A stretch of DNA of 17,417 nt from Anaerolineaceae bacterium (GCA_003524305.1 DQHW01000030.1:86803-104219), one strand, 5' to 3'. Counted from the first letter of the stretch, positions 1 to 8,114 are shown. The notes: generated by a model not told the origin, from the sequence alone. A program made the numbers and translations.

Positions 1-306
1 CTGGATTCCGCGCGCTGGGTGGATGAGATCAACCGCGCCTATGCCGGTCTTTTTACATCTTTCGTGGTGCATACCAACCGGGTGGGTTACGAAGACGGCC
101 TTAATTTCTGGGGCGGAGCATCTGCATACAATCCGGATGGCGAACCCATCATCCAGGGGCCGCAGCATCAAGAAGCGTTGGTGATGACCGAACTGGATCT
201 CAATCAACTGCACCGCACACGGGCAAGACTGCCCCTGCTGCGTGACGAAAAATCTTCATTGGTACTCAAAGAGATCACCCGCATCAATCAAAACCACAAC
301 GCGTGA
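1..306 (+). CDS. Carbon-nitrogen hydrolase (nitrilase superfamily), C-terminal part
   Basis: Only the last 101 residues are in the window; the reading frame is open to base 1, so the gene starts upstream. The segment NRVGYEDGLNFWGG followed by a 'NPDGEPI' stretch is the typical C-terminal part of nitrilase-superfamily amidohydrolases, where the last beta strands surround the active site and a flag helix ends the domain. The Glu-Lys-Cys catalytic triad would lie upstream and cannot be checked. The gene ends 55 bp before nadE on the same strand, with no terminator visible between them. Family members hydrolyse amides or nitriles. Next to an ammonia-type NAD+ synthetase, a glutaminase-like role supplying ammonia is an attractive inference, but omega-amidase or N-carbamoyl-hydrolase activity is equally possible from this fragment. 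Confidence 0.85.
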   Translation: MDSARWVDEINRAYAGLFTSFVVHTNRVGYEDGLNFWGGASAYNPDGEPIIQGPQHQEALVMTELDLNQLHRTRARLPLLRDEKSSLVLKEITRINQNHNA

Positions 307-361
307 TCGGCATTCAGAGGTAAAATGAAGTTATCCAGCAATTCACATCTTCGGAGGTTGC

Positions 362-1183
362 ATGCCTGACCTGTCTATTGATACCGAGTTGGCACGGACG
401 ATTTTGACCGGATTTATAAAAACTGAAATCGGCCGGTCTGGTTTCTCGCGCACGGTGCTGGGCCTTTCAGGCGGCATTGATTCCGCCCTGGCTTGCTACC
501 TGGCTGCTGAAGCGCTTGGACCTGAAAACGTTTTGGCTATCCGCATGCCATACAAGACCTCCTCAGAAGACTCACTTGAACACGCTCAGCTCGTCATTGA
601 CGACCTGGGTGTGCAATCACTGACCGTGCCGATCACTGACATGGTTGATCCGCTAATTGAACGCTTTCCAAACATGGAAAACAGGCGCAAAGGCAATATC
701 ATGGCCCGTCAACGCATGATCATTCTCTTCGACCAATCTGAAGCCTTCAAAGGCCTGGTATTGGGCACCGGTAACAAAACCGAGATCCTGTTGGGTTACA
801 GCACACTTTACGGTGATTCAGCCTGTGCAATTAATCCCATCGGCGACCTCTACAAAACCCAGGTAAGAGAACTTTCAAAAGCCGTGGGAGTGCCGCAACA
901 ACTGCTTGATAAGGCTCCTTCAGCAGACCTATGGATAGGTCAAACAGATGAACAAGAGCTCGGGTTTACTTATGAAGAGGCAGACCGTCTGCTTTATTTA
1001 TTGATCGATCAACGCTATAAACCCGAAGAGTGCGTAGAAGCCGGTTTTGCCGAGAATTTTGTCAAGGCAGTGATCCAACGCGTGCGCAAAAATCAATTCA
1101 AACGTGTGCTTCCGCCGATCGCAAAATTGAGCAACCGCACCATGGGTTATGACTTTTTATATCTCAGAGATTGGGGTACATAA
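362..1183 (+). CDS. nadE: NAD+ synthetase, ammonia-dependent type (NadE)
   Basis: This enzyme makes NAD+ from deamido-NAD+, ATP and ammonia, the last step of NAD biosynthesis, in the cytoplasm. The 273-residue length fits the short NH3-dependent form with no fused amidase domain. Visible motifs are the PP-loop SGGIDS (36-41), the KGNIMARQRM stretch (110-119), GTGNKTE (135-141), a GD pair followed by INPIGDLYKTQV (about 151-168), and the ADLW-GQTDEQELGF segment (188-202), all in the expected order. The ATG has a strong GGAGG at 353-357. It follows a carbon-nitrogen hydrolase gene by 55 bp, the two parts that are fused in glutamine-dependent NadE. An MFS gene begins 10 bp after its stop, so the three are probably one transcript. 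Confidence 0.96.
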   Translation: MPDLSIDTELARTILTGFIKTEIGRSGFSRTVLGLSGGIDSALACYLAAEALGPENVLAIRMPYKTSSEDSLEHAQLVIDDLGVQSLTVPITDMVDPLIERFPNMENRRKGNIMARQRMIILFDQSEAFKGLVLGTGNKTEILLGYSTLYGDSACAINPIGDLYKTQVRELSKAVGVPQQLLDKAPSADLWIGQTDEQELGFTYEEADRLLYLLIDQRYKPEECVEAGFAENFVKAVIQRVRKNQFKRVLPPIAKLSNRTMGYDFLYLRDWGT

Positions 1184-1193
1184 TTATTAATCG

Positions 1194-2474
1194 ATGAGAC
1201 TGATAGATTATTTCAAAGTACCCCCCGCCCTCAAACATCGCAAATTCGCACTCTTATGGGCGGGGTTATTAATCTCCATTGCCGGCACACAAATGCAAGT
1301 ATGGTCGATCTATTGGCACTTACGCTTGTTAACCGACCAGCCAATTGCGGTCAGCGGCGTGGGGATTGCCAGGCTGGTCCCCATTTTGATGTTTGCCCTG
1401 ATAGGTGGATTGTTCGCGGATACTTTCAACCGCCGTAACGTGATGTTTGTAACCCAAACGTTTATGCTTTTATGCGCATTCCTGTTAGGATGGCTTACCC
1501 ATTTCGGGCAGATGACCATCTGGACAATCTATATTGTGTTCGGCATTTCTGGCATCGCGGTTGCTTTTGATGGACCCTCACGGCAGTCATTGATCACCAA
1601 CCTTGTGCCGAGAGAAGATTTACGCAGCGCGTTTGGGCTGCAATCCATTGCCTCGAACACCGGTGCGATCATCGGCCCTGCTTTGAGTGGACTGGTAATT
1701 GCCACGCTCGGGATTGAATGGTCTTATTGGTTCAACGCCATTTCGTTTTTGGCGGTGATAGCCGCCCTGATCGTGATGGGCAAGGTTGAAAAAGAGACAC
1801 CGCTGCTTGAAGAGAATGAGAAACGTGTCAAACCCAAACTGGATATTGCAGGCATTCCGGAGGGGATTCGCTTCATTCTCAAGCAGCCGATCATCCTCTC
1901 AAGCATGCTGCTGGATTTCTTTGCTTCATTCTTTTCTTCCGCCAACACCTTGCTGCCTTTTGTGGCGCAAGACATACTTAAAGTGGGTGCCATCGGCTAT
2001 GGCTGGCTTTCAGCAGCTCAATCGGTAGGCTCGGTAACAGTGGCATTCATTCTGGCGCAGACCAACCGCATCCGCCACCAGGGAAAGCTGCTGCTATGGG
2101 GCATAACCGTATTTGGGTTTGCGACCATTTTGTTTGGCTTATCTCACAACTTTGCTTTAACTTTTGCCGCGCTGGTTTTGATCGGTGCGGGTGATGCAGT
2201 CAGCACCGTGCTGCGGAATACCATCAGGCAGTTGCAAACCCCAGATGCTTTACGCGGACGCATGATCAGCATCAACCAAATCTTCTTCGCGGGCGGTCCG
2301 CGGCTGGGCGAAATGGAAGCCGGTCTGGTTGCCCAGGCCTTCGGCACACCCATCTCAATTATCACCGGCGGCATCGGCTGCCTGATCTCGGTGGTTGTAG
2401 TGGCACTTAAATTCCCACAACTGCGGAATTACAAAGGCGATGAGCCGTTGAAAGCGGGTGTTCAAATATTATAA
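1194..2474 (+). CDS. MFS transporter, EntS/MFS_3-like exporter
   Basis: This is a 426-residue integral membrane protein of the major facilitator superfamily with about 12 hydrophobic segments. The N-terminal start 'LKHRKFALLWAG' and the loop motif GGLFADTFNRR (71-81, MFS motif A) resemble the MFS_3 / enterobactin-exporter-like branch, as does the DGPSRQSLITNLV stretch in the first half. It is probably a proton-driven drug or metabolite exporter; the substrate cannot be read from sequence. The ATG lies only 10 bp after the nadE stop and has no good Shine-Dalgarno sequence, so translation may be coupled to nadE. The stop codon sits inside the base of a bidirectional terminator. Confidence 0.9.
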   Translation: MRLIDYFKVPPALKHRKFALLWAGLLISIAGTQMQVWSIYWHLRLLTDQPIAVSGVGIARLVPILMFALIGGLFADTFNRRNVMFVTQTFMLLCAFLLGWLTHFGQMTIWTIYIVFGISGIAVAFDGPSRQSLITNLVPREDLRSAFGLQSIASNTGAIIGPALSGLVIATLGIEWSYWFNAISFLAVIAALIVMGKVEKETPLLEENEKRVKPKLDIAGIPEGIRFILKQPIILSSMLLDFFASFFSSANTLLPFVAQDILKVGAIGYGWLSAAQSVGSVTVAFILAQTNRIRHQGKLLLWGITVFGFATILFGLSHNFALTFAALVLIGAGDAVSTVLRNTIRQLQTPDALRGRMISINQIFFAGGPRLGEMEAGLVAQAFGTPISIITGGIGCLISVVVVALKFPQLRNYKGDEPLKAGVQIL

Positions 2475-2506
2475 AAATGCTCCTGGTTATCAGGAGCATT
2501 TTTTTT
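2473..2506. terminator. Bidirectional rho-independent terminator
   Basis: An inverted repeat, AAATGCTCCTG (2475-2485) and CAGGAGCATTT (2491-2501) around a 5-base loop, is followed by a run of eight T (2499-2506, partly in the stem). On the other strand it is followed by five T (complement of 2473-2477). It separates the convergent MFS and ABC-F genes and overlaps the stop codons of both (2472-2474 and 2505-2507), so it can end transcripts from either side. Confidence 0.9.
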
Positions 2507-4409
2507 AATCGTTTAGCGCTTCATGCAAACCCGACCACTTTTCGAGATGCGCTTCGAGTTCGGCTTGCAGGCGGGCATAGTTCACTGCCAATGTCTGCAC
2601 TTGCCCCGGGTCTGAAGGCGGGGCAGCCAGATCATCTTCAAGACATTTAATCTCGTTCTCCAACCAGGCAATTTTTTCTTCCAATAATTGGATGCCTTTT
2701 TCGATCTTTTGTTTTTCACCCTTGCTCATGGCAGGTTTACTTTTTTCACTTTGCGATTGTACGACCGGCTTAAGTTCTTCAACCACAACGGGTTGATTAA
2801 GCTGTTGCTTGAAAGCCTTAAATTCGCTGTAAGTGCCTTTGAAACTTTCCAATATTTGGTCTTTGGAGTTCACTTCCCAAATTTGGGTGGCCAGCCGGTC
2901 AATCAGATAGCGGTCATGCGAAACGAGCAAAATCGTGCCGCGGAATTCTGCCATCACGGATTGTAAAATTTCCTGCGAAGGCAGGTCGAGGTGGTTGGTG
3001 GGTTCATCCAGCAGCAGCAGGTTGTAACCCTGCAGTGCGAGGCAGGCCAATGCCAGTCTTCCGCGCTCGCCGCCTGAAAGCAGGTTGACGGTCTTGAAGA
3101 CATCATCCCCGGTGAAGAGGAATTTAGCCAGGTAATCACGCACTTCCGCAGGAAGCATCTTGGGAACCACACCCTGGATCTCTTCAACAAGTGTCCACTC
3201 GGCGTGCAGCCCCTCGTGCGCCTGGGCGAAATAGCCAATCTTTAAATTCGCGCCCAAGACAGCCTCACCTGCAAACGGGGGAATTTTCTCAAGCAGGGTT
3301 TTCAAGAAAGTGGTCTTGCCCGCCCCGTTGGGCCCAATAATGGCGGCGCATTCATTGCGTACGAGGGTGAGATCAGGCACTTCAAAGAGCGGTTTGCCTT
3401 CATCGGCATAACCCACCTGCAGTGAACGCGTACGCAGCACGAGATCACCGGAACGATCCGCGGCTTTAAGGTTAAGATGCAACGCGCGTTTTTTGGTGGG
3501 AGGTGTCAGACGGGCTTCATCCAGCATGCGTTCGAGGCGTTTGCGCCTGCCCTGAGCCTGACGGGTATTTTGACCGGCAATGTTGCGCCGGATGTATTCT
3601 TCTTCTTTTTCGATAAATTCCTGCTGGGTCTGGTACTCTGCCAGCCGTCTTTCGTAACGCTCCTGACGCTGCAACATATAAGCACTGTAATTGCCGCGGT
3701 ATTCCTCAATGCTGGGGGTCATTTCCCAGATTACATTAACAACCTGGTCAAGGAAATAGCGGTCATGCGAGACGATCAACACCCCGCCAGGCCATTCTTT
3801 AAGATAGTTTTCGAGCCACTCCACTGCGGCGATATCCAGGTGATTGGTAGGTTCATCCAGAAGCAGCAGATCAGGTTTGGAAAGCAGCAGTTTGGCCAGC
3901 ATGGCACGAGTGCGCTGCCCGCCAGAAAGTTGGGCAACCGGGCGTTTTTCATCAGCGCGAGAGAAGCCCAGACCGGTGAGCGTCATACGCACCTGGGTTT
4001 CGTAGGTGTAACCGCCAAGATGGTCAAAACGGGCTTGCAGGCTGCCATATTGAGCAAGAATTTCATCTGACCCTTGATCTACTGCCAACTGTGTTTCAAG
4101 TAGATGGACTTCTTTCTGCATATCCAAAAGAGGTTGGAAGACAGTTAATATTTCATCCCACAGGCAGCGGTCAGATTGAAGAACGGCTTCCTGTGGCAGG
4201 TAGCCAAGTACGCTTCCGCGGGCTGTGTTGACCAGACCGCCAGAAGCTTCATCTTCGCCAACCAAGATGCGCAATAATGTTGATTTTCCGACACCGTTCG
4301 GTCCCACCAGACCAATGCGGCTGCGATGCGGAATGCTGAACGAAAGCTCTGAAAAAATATCCAAAGCTCCGAATGATTTAGAAAGATTAGTAACAGAGAG
4401 TAAAGGCAT
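2505..4409 (-). CDS. ABC-F family ATPase (Uup/YdiF-like, ribosome-associated type)
   Basis: This is a 634-residue soluble protein with two ABC ATPase domains and no membrane segments. Domain 1 has Walker A GPNGVGKS (36-43), signature LSGGQ (161-165) and DEPTNHLD (185-192). Domain 2 has GPNGAGKT (359-366), LSGGE (444-448) and DEPTNHLD (468-475). The charged linker at about 245-310 matches the P-site tRNA interaction motif region of ABC-F proteins, and about 560-634 is a predicted coiled coil like the C-terminal domain of Uup and YdiF. The family acts on ribosomes as translation factors or antibiotic-protection proteins; nothing here shows which. The ATG has AGGAAG (4417-4422) seven bases upstream. 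It is flanked by terminators on both sides, so it is probably transcribed alone. Confidence 0.95.
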   Translation of the reverse strand: MPLLSVTNLSKSFGALDIFSELSFSIPHRSRIGLVGPNGVGKSTLLRILVGEDEASGGLVNTARGSVLGYLPQEAVLQSDRCLWDEILTVFQPLLDMQKEVHLLETQLAVDQGSDEILAQYGSLQARFDHLGGYTYETQVRMTLTGLGFSRADEKRPVAQLSGGQRTRAMLAKLLLSKPDLLLLDEPTNHLDIAAVEWLENYLKEWPGGVLIVSHDRYFLDQVVNVIWEMTPSIEEYRGNYSAYMLQRQERYERRLAEYQTQQEFIEKEEEYIRRNIAGQNTRQAQGRRKRLERMLDEARLTPPTKKRALHLNLKAADRSGDLVLRTRSLQVGYADEGKPLFEVPDLTLVRNECAAIIGPNGAGKTTFLKTLLEKIPPFAGEAVLGANLKIGYFAQAHEGLHAEWTLVEEIQGVVPKMLPAEVRDYLAKFLFTGDDVFKTVNLLSGGERGRLALACLALQGYNLLLLDEPTNHLDLPSQEILQSVMAEFRGTILLVSHDRYLIDRLATQIWEVNSKDQILESFKGTYSEFKAFKQQLNQPVVVEELKPVVQSQSEKSKPAMSKGEKQKIEKGIQLLEEKIAWLENEIKCLEDDLAAPPSDPGQVQTLAVNYARLQAELEAHLEKWSGLHEALND

Positions 4410-4462
4410 GTTATAGCTTCCTGAAAAATGCTAGCAAAGTATACCATAGCGGATTATTTCAA

Positions 4463-4493
4463 GAAAAAACCCCAAAAGGAAATCCTTTTGGGG
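4463..4493 (-). terminator. Rho-independent terminator after the WD40 lipoprotein gene
   Basis: A perfect stem, CCCCAAAAGG (4470-4479) and CCTTTTGGGG (4484-4493) around a 4-base loop, is followed on the minus strand by GTTTTTT. It lies 24 bp past the stop of the lipoprotein gene and upstream of the ABC-F start, so it ends the envelope-protein transcript and insulates the ABC-F gene. Confidence 0.9.
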
Positions 4494-4516
4494 TGATTTA
4501 ACCAAAAATCACGATC

Positions 4517-5650
4517 CTACTCGGATACTTGCCAGAGAAATAGTTGATTATCGTTGCCTATGGTGGCAAGGAGCTTGCCATCCGTAGAAAATGCCAGGGC
4601 AGTGATTTGACCGGCGTGACCATCCAGAGAAGCCAGCATGTTGCCGCTGGTGACATCCCAAATTTGAAGAGCACTGCCCACACCCATGGCCAACAAAGTG
4701 CCATTGGGTGAAAAATCAATGCAATGGGCTGGCTCAGTCAGCTCAAAGGTTCTGAGCACGTTACCTCCGGCCGCATCCCATAAGGTGACAGCAGGAGCAG
4801 GATCAATGCCAGCGGTTGAGACGTTGCTGGCAAGCATGGAACCATCCCGGGTCATGGCGTAAGCGGTGACGAAATCCTGATGGTCGAGGGTTGGGCCAAA
4901 ATTACCATTCACGATTTCCTGAAGTTGAAGGGTGGCGCGAGCATGCCAGACAATCCACTGCGGACTTTGGGTAAAGCCGGCGTTATAAATTGGAGCCGCA
5001 GTTTCGAAACCGGTGAGCGTATTAATCAAGCTGCCGTCAATGGAGGAATAAAGCACAACTTTCCATTCATCAATGATTGTGACCGCAAGTGTAGCGCCAT
5101 CAGGCGAAAAAGTGGCATTACCAACCAAAAAGTCTGGTGAAATGGTTAAAACGACCGAGTTTGCAGCGGTAAGGTCCACCAAAGAAATCGATGTCATATC
5201 TAAAGAAACGAGGGCAGCCAATTTGCCATTTGAAGAGATGTCTGCCACTCTGCCATCTTTAGTACTCATAATGTTTGTGGGTGTAAGCCCGGGAACCGCC
5301 AACACGCTTACCCCGAACAACTGGTTGCCTGAGGCATCTGTGTTTTGGGTGGATACCGCCAAACTTAGCGAGTCATTAGCCCACTTTATCAGTTGGGCGG
5401 TGTTAACTGGCGCCCGGTTAACCATGGTCAGTGAAGCGGCATTATTGTTTGTAATTTCCACAGGCGCAGGAAAAGCAGGGACGGTAGGTGAAGGACTCTC
5501 TGTGTTTGTAACAATGAATGGAGGTTCGGTGGGTACCGTCGTTTCAACAGGCGGTGTTACTTCTGGCAAACTGCAAGCAGCCAGAAGAACAATCGCTGTA
5601 AGACTGAGGTACCGAATGAACCATTTTTTGATTTTTGTGATGTCATTCAT
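4517..5650 (-). CDS. Lipoprotein with WD40-type beta-propeller repeats
   Basis: The protein has 377 residues. The N-terminus has a charged start, a hydrophobic stretch and a lipobox LAAC (23-26), so Cys26 should be lipid-modified and the protein anchored outside the cytoplasmic membrane. Residues 30-65 are rich in Thr, Pro and Glu, a flexible linker. The rest carries WD40-like repeats; the clearest are the last two, with FSPNGTLLA then LQIWD (313-332) and FSTDGKLLATIGNDNQLFLW (354-373), plus weaker ones around 181-200 and 268-292. Such propellers serve as binding scaffolds, and no catalytic motif is visible. The start has AAGGAT nine bases upstream. It lies 34 bp downstream of the glycosidase-fold gene on the same strand and is followed by a terminator, so the two form a likely operon. 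The partner bound is unknown. Confidence 0.85.
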   Translation of the reverse strand: MNDITKIKKWFIRYLSLTAIVLLAACSLPEVTPPVETTVPTEPPFIVTNTESPSPTVPAFPAPVEITNNNAASLTMVNRAPVNTAQLIKWANDSLSLAVSTQNTDASGNQLFGVSVLAVPGLTPTNIMSTKDGRVADISSNGKLAALVSLDMTSISLVDLTAANSVVLTISPDFLVGNATFSPDGATLAVTIIDEWKVVLYSSIDGSLINTLTGFETAAPIYNAGFTQSPQWIVWHARATLQLQEIVNGNFGPTLDHQDFVTAYAMTRDGSMLASNVSTAGIDPAPAVTLWDAAGGNVLRTFELTEPAHCIDFSPNGTLLAMGVGSALQIWDVTSGNMLASLDGHAGQITALAFSTDGKLLATIGNDNQLFLWQVSE

Positions 5651-5684
5651 GTCGCTTATCCTTACCGTGATTATACTCCCTGAT

Positions 5685-7226
5685 TTAATTGAGCATATCT
5701 TTTATCTTTTCCGAACCCCAATCTACCGCACTGTCTTTTGCTCGCATAAAAAGACCATCCAGCCATTGCATAAAGATGCCCTTCAAATTTCCAAGTCCGC
5801 GTGAAATGACCTCTTGAAGATCAAGCCGCCATAATTCGATCTGGTTGGTAACGCCGGCCTTAATTTGTTCATCCCAACTGCCGGTTTTGGTGATAAAGAT
5901 AACCGGCCGCTCATTAAGCATGACAATACTACTGCCTGTACCATCCACCTGGATGATCGTGCCGTAGTTTTTATCCAACCCCAAGACATCGGTGGAGAAA
6001 GCGGTCAAAGATTTAGTTCCCAGGTTCGAAAATGCCACAGGTTGTGGCGCATCACCATCCAGAGAGCGCCAGGCAAGGATTGCAAGATCAGCTCCTTTTT
6101 GGAAACGATATTCATGCACATTACCGGTTTGACCCTGGATCTGTCCGAGGGATTTGCTGTTAACTATAGAAGCAGAAAGGTCAGATAGACTGGTAACCGC
6201 CTGGGGTTGATTTATCGGATCCACCTGCCAGAATACCAACGGGACTGCATCACCACCGGTAAGTAAGACACTGGCGCGCACCAAAAGGTCAGATTGAAGG
6301 GTGTTTGCGTCAATCGAACGGCCTTCTTGAAGGCTGACCAGTTCATCAGGGCTCCAGGTCAGACCGGTGATATAAACAGGTTTTCCGCCTAACTGACGGG
6401 CAAGATCTTGTATAGAAAGGACTTCAGCAGACAACGAAGCCGAGCTGGCAGCCATTGATGCAATGCAGCCCTGGTTGATGTCTGATTCTGAAGGCAGTTC
6501 GGGGGCCGTAGCCCCGCGGCGCGGCTGGTATGTAACTGCATCGGCCATACTCCAGGCTTTGGCAGCGTTAACTTCAAGCAAAAATGAAAGCGGATTAACC
6601 ACACAGTTATTTGCAGTGGCGCTTACCAGACTTCCCATCCACACTTGATCATTGGGGTCGGTGTTTTTGATGATCTTGCTTGCGGCTTTTAATATTTTTG
6701 AATAAAAAGCGGGGTCAGATTGAGCCAGAGACCTCGCGCTATTTGTGGTGTTGATTTGATCACCAATTTCCCAGTAATTGACCTGTTCACCAAAATGATC
6801 CACGGCCGCCTGGATGAATTTCTCCCAGCGCAGACCAATGGTCTGTTGGTCCAACGGCAAGCCGGAGGTTGTAAGGTAGACGGGGAATCCGGTGACCACT
6901 GCCACACTCTTTAACCCGCGCGCCTGGGCAGAACTAAAGAACAAATCCAAAGGCAAGACGCTTGACCAGTCGTAAACATCCTGAGATGCTTCGATGAGCG
7001 ACCAGTTCATTTCAACACGGACGTACTCCACCCCGGATTGTTGGATGGCGTTCAACTGACCTTCCACGGCTTCAGTGGTCAACGGCGGCGAAGACAACAA
7101 ATCAATCCCCAGGCCGTCAATTCGTGAAGAAGGAGGCGGAGTCGCAGCAGTATAAATACCCAGACCCAAAACAGCCAACAGACTAATTGGAATGAAGTGA
7201 CGAATAATGTAGCCAATCAGTTTCAT
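5685..7226 (-). CDS. Membrane-anchored glycosidase-fold (TIM-barrel) protein, probably non-catalytic
   Basis: The protein has 513 residues from the ATG at 7226. I chose this ATG over a TTG six bases upstream because GGGAG (7235-7239) is 8 bases from the ATG but only 2 from the TTG. Residues about 8-28 are a hydrophobic signal anchor; the rest should be extracytoplasmic. From about residue 36 the sequence follows a GH-A clan (GH39/GH5-like) (beta/alpha)8 barrel: YVRVEMNWSLIE (beta 2), a YWEIGDQIN stretch at 151-159 where active enzymes have WEIWNEPN, and KPVYITG at 282-288 where they have a KPIWITE-like strand. The acid/base Glu is thus Gln157 and the nucleophile Glu is Gly288, so hydrolysis is unlikely. 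A glycan-binding or structural role is inferred. The tail (about 456-513) looks amphipathic. It leads a likely operon with the WD40 lipoprotein. Confidence 0.75.
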   Translation of the reverse strand: MKLIGYIIRHFIPISLLAVLGLGIYTAATPPPSSRIDGLGIDLLSSPPLTTEAVEGQLNAIQQSGVEYVRVEMNWSLIEASQDVYDWSSVLPLDLFFSSAQARGLKSVAVVTGFPVYLTTSGLPLDQQTIGLRWEKFIQAAVDHFGEQVNYWEIGDQINTTNSARSLAQSDPAFYSKILKAASKIIKNTDPNDQVWMGSLVSATANNCVVNPLSFLLEVNAAKAWSMADAVTYQPRRGATAPELPSESDINQGCIASMAASSASLSAEVLSIQDLARQLGGKPVYITGLTWSPDELVSLQEGRSIDANTLQSDLLVRASVLLTGGDAVPLVFWQVDPINQPQAVTSLSDLSASIVNSKSLGQIQGQTGNVHEYRFQKGADLAILAWRSLDGDAPQPVAFSNLGTKSLTAFSTDVLGLDKNYGTIIQVDGTGSSIVMLNERPVIFITKTGSWDEQIKAGVTNQIELWRLDLQEVISRGLGNLKGIFMQWLDGLFMRAKDSAVDWGSEKIKDMLN

Positions 7227-7234
7227 AGACAAAG

Positions 7235-7239
7235 CTCCC
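7235..7239 (-). promoter_or_regulatory. Ribosome binding site that decides the start at 7226
   Basis: The minus strand reads GGGAG, eight bases before ATG at 7226. The alternative TTG codon at 7232 is only two bases away, too close for initiation. Confidence 0.6.
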
Positions 7240-7297
7240 GGGATAATTGTTGCAAGAAAGGCACCAAAAATATGATATAAAACATGACACTTGTTAG

Positions 7298-7326
7298 TTA
7301 CATCCGTTAATAAAAATGGCTATAAT
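7298..7326 (+). promoter_or_regulatory. Candidate promoter for the P-loop gene
   Basis: A perfect -10 hexamer TATAAT (7321-7326) lies 20 bases before the ATG at 7347. The -35 position (7298-7303, TTACAT, 17-base spacer) is a poor match, so a start site near 7333 is plausible but an activator may be needed. The 120 bp gap (7227-7346) is shared with the divergent glycosidase-fold gene. Confidence 0.4.
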
Positions 7327-7346
7327 TAATTAGTCAGCGGGAAAAA

Positions 7347-8078
7347 ATGAACAATTATAAAATTTTTAGAAACATCTTATTAATCGCCAGACCGGCTGCC
7401 GGTAAAAGCGAGATTATTGCTTATTTAAAAAGTGTTCCACTTGAAGAGCGGATCAAACGTTTTCACATTGGTCAATTGGATGAAATTGATGATTTCCCCA
7501 TGCTGTGGACCTGGTTTGAAGAAGACGCCCTGCTTAAGAACATGGGACACCCTCGCATCCACACCGATGAAGATGGATACTTTTTAAACCAGTATTTCTG
7601 GGACCTGTTGATTGAACGTATCGGTCTGGAATATGTTAAAAGATTACGGGATATCACGGAGTACGAAGAGCGTTATACAACTTTGGTGGAGTTTTCACGG
7701 GGCAGCGAACATGGGGGCTACCGTTCGGCTTTCGCTCACTTATCTCAAGAAATAATAGAAAAAATGGTTATTTTGTATATTGATGTCTCATGGGAAGAGT
7801 CATTGCGAAAAAACCGCAGAAGGTTCAACCCGGCAAAACCTGACAGCATTCTTGAACACGGCCTCTCTGACGACAAACTTGAACGCTTGTATAAGGAAAA
7901 CGATTGGCTAGAGGTCAGCATGGGGGATGAGAATTTCATATCCATTCAAGGCCACCATGTGCCCTATGTGGTTTTTGATAATCACGATGACCTTACTTCG
8001 CAACCCGGAGAAGCCCTTGGGCGTCGACTCGAAGAAAAATTATTTGCATTATGGGAAGCCAGCAAGACAATCAACTAA
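7347..8078 (+). CDS. Unrecognised P-loop NTPase / kinase-like protein
   Basis: This is a 243-residue soluble protein I cannot assign to a named family. The N-terminus has a beta strand NILLIARP leading into AAGKSE (17-22). This is a Walker A loop in which the usual first Gly is Ala14 (ARPAAGKS). About residues 44-76 hold an acidic and aromatic stretch (LDEIDDFPMLWTWFEED, then HTDEDGY). A VEFSRG motif (114-119) and a strand VILYIDVSWEES (141-152) follow, then RKNRRR (154-159), which resembles the Arg-rich lid of small-molecule or nucleotide kinases. The gene comes 36 bp before the first EAL-HDOD gene on the same strand with no terminator between, so they are probably co-transcribed. A phosphotransferase role is inference; the substrate is unknown. 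The ribosome site (AGCGGGA) is weak. Confidence 0.7.
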   Translation: MNNYKIFRNILLIARPAAGKSEIIAYLKSVPLEERIKRFHIGQLDEIDDFPMLWTWFEEDALLKNMGHPRIHTDEDGYFLNQYFWDLLIERIGLEYVKRLRDITEYEERYTTLVEFSRGSEHGGYRSAFAHLSQEIIEKMVILYIDVSWEESLRKNRRRFNPAKPDSILEHGLSDDKLERLYKENDWLEVSMGDENFISIQGHHVPYVVFDNHDDLTSQPGEALGRRLEEKLFALWEASKTIN

Positions 8079-8114
8079 GTTTCTTAAATATCATGCAGCC
8101 TAATTGAGGGGAAA

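Noticed and set aside
3477..4070. A 197-codon open frame on the plus strand opposite the ABC-F gene
   Set aside because: It lies wholly antisense to a well-conserved ABC-F coding region, has no ribosome site and reads as low-complexity Phe/His-rich sequence typical of a shadow frame.
5665..5675. A TATAAT on the minus strand in the 34 bp gap before the WD40 lipoprotein gene
   Set aside because: No acceptable -35 lies 15-19 bases upstream, and the gap suits an operon, so I did not call a promoter.
5073..5804. A 243-codon plus-strand frame opposite the WD40 lipoprotein and glycosidase-fold genes
   Set aside because: It spans two real minus-strand genes and their gap and has no recognisable domain. 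Both opposite genes have clear protein features and ribosome sites.
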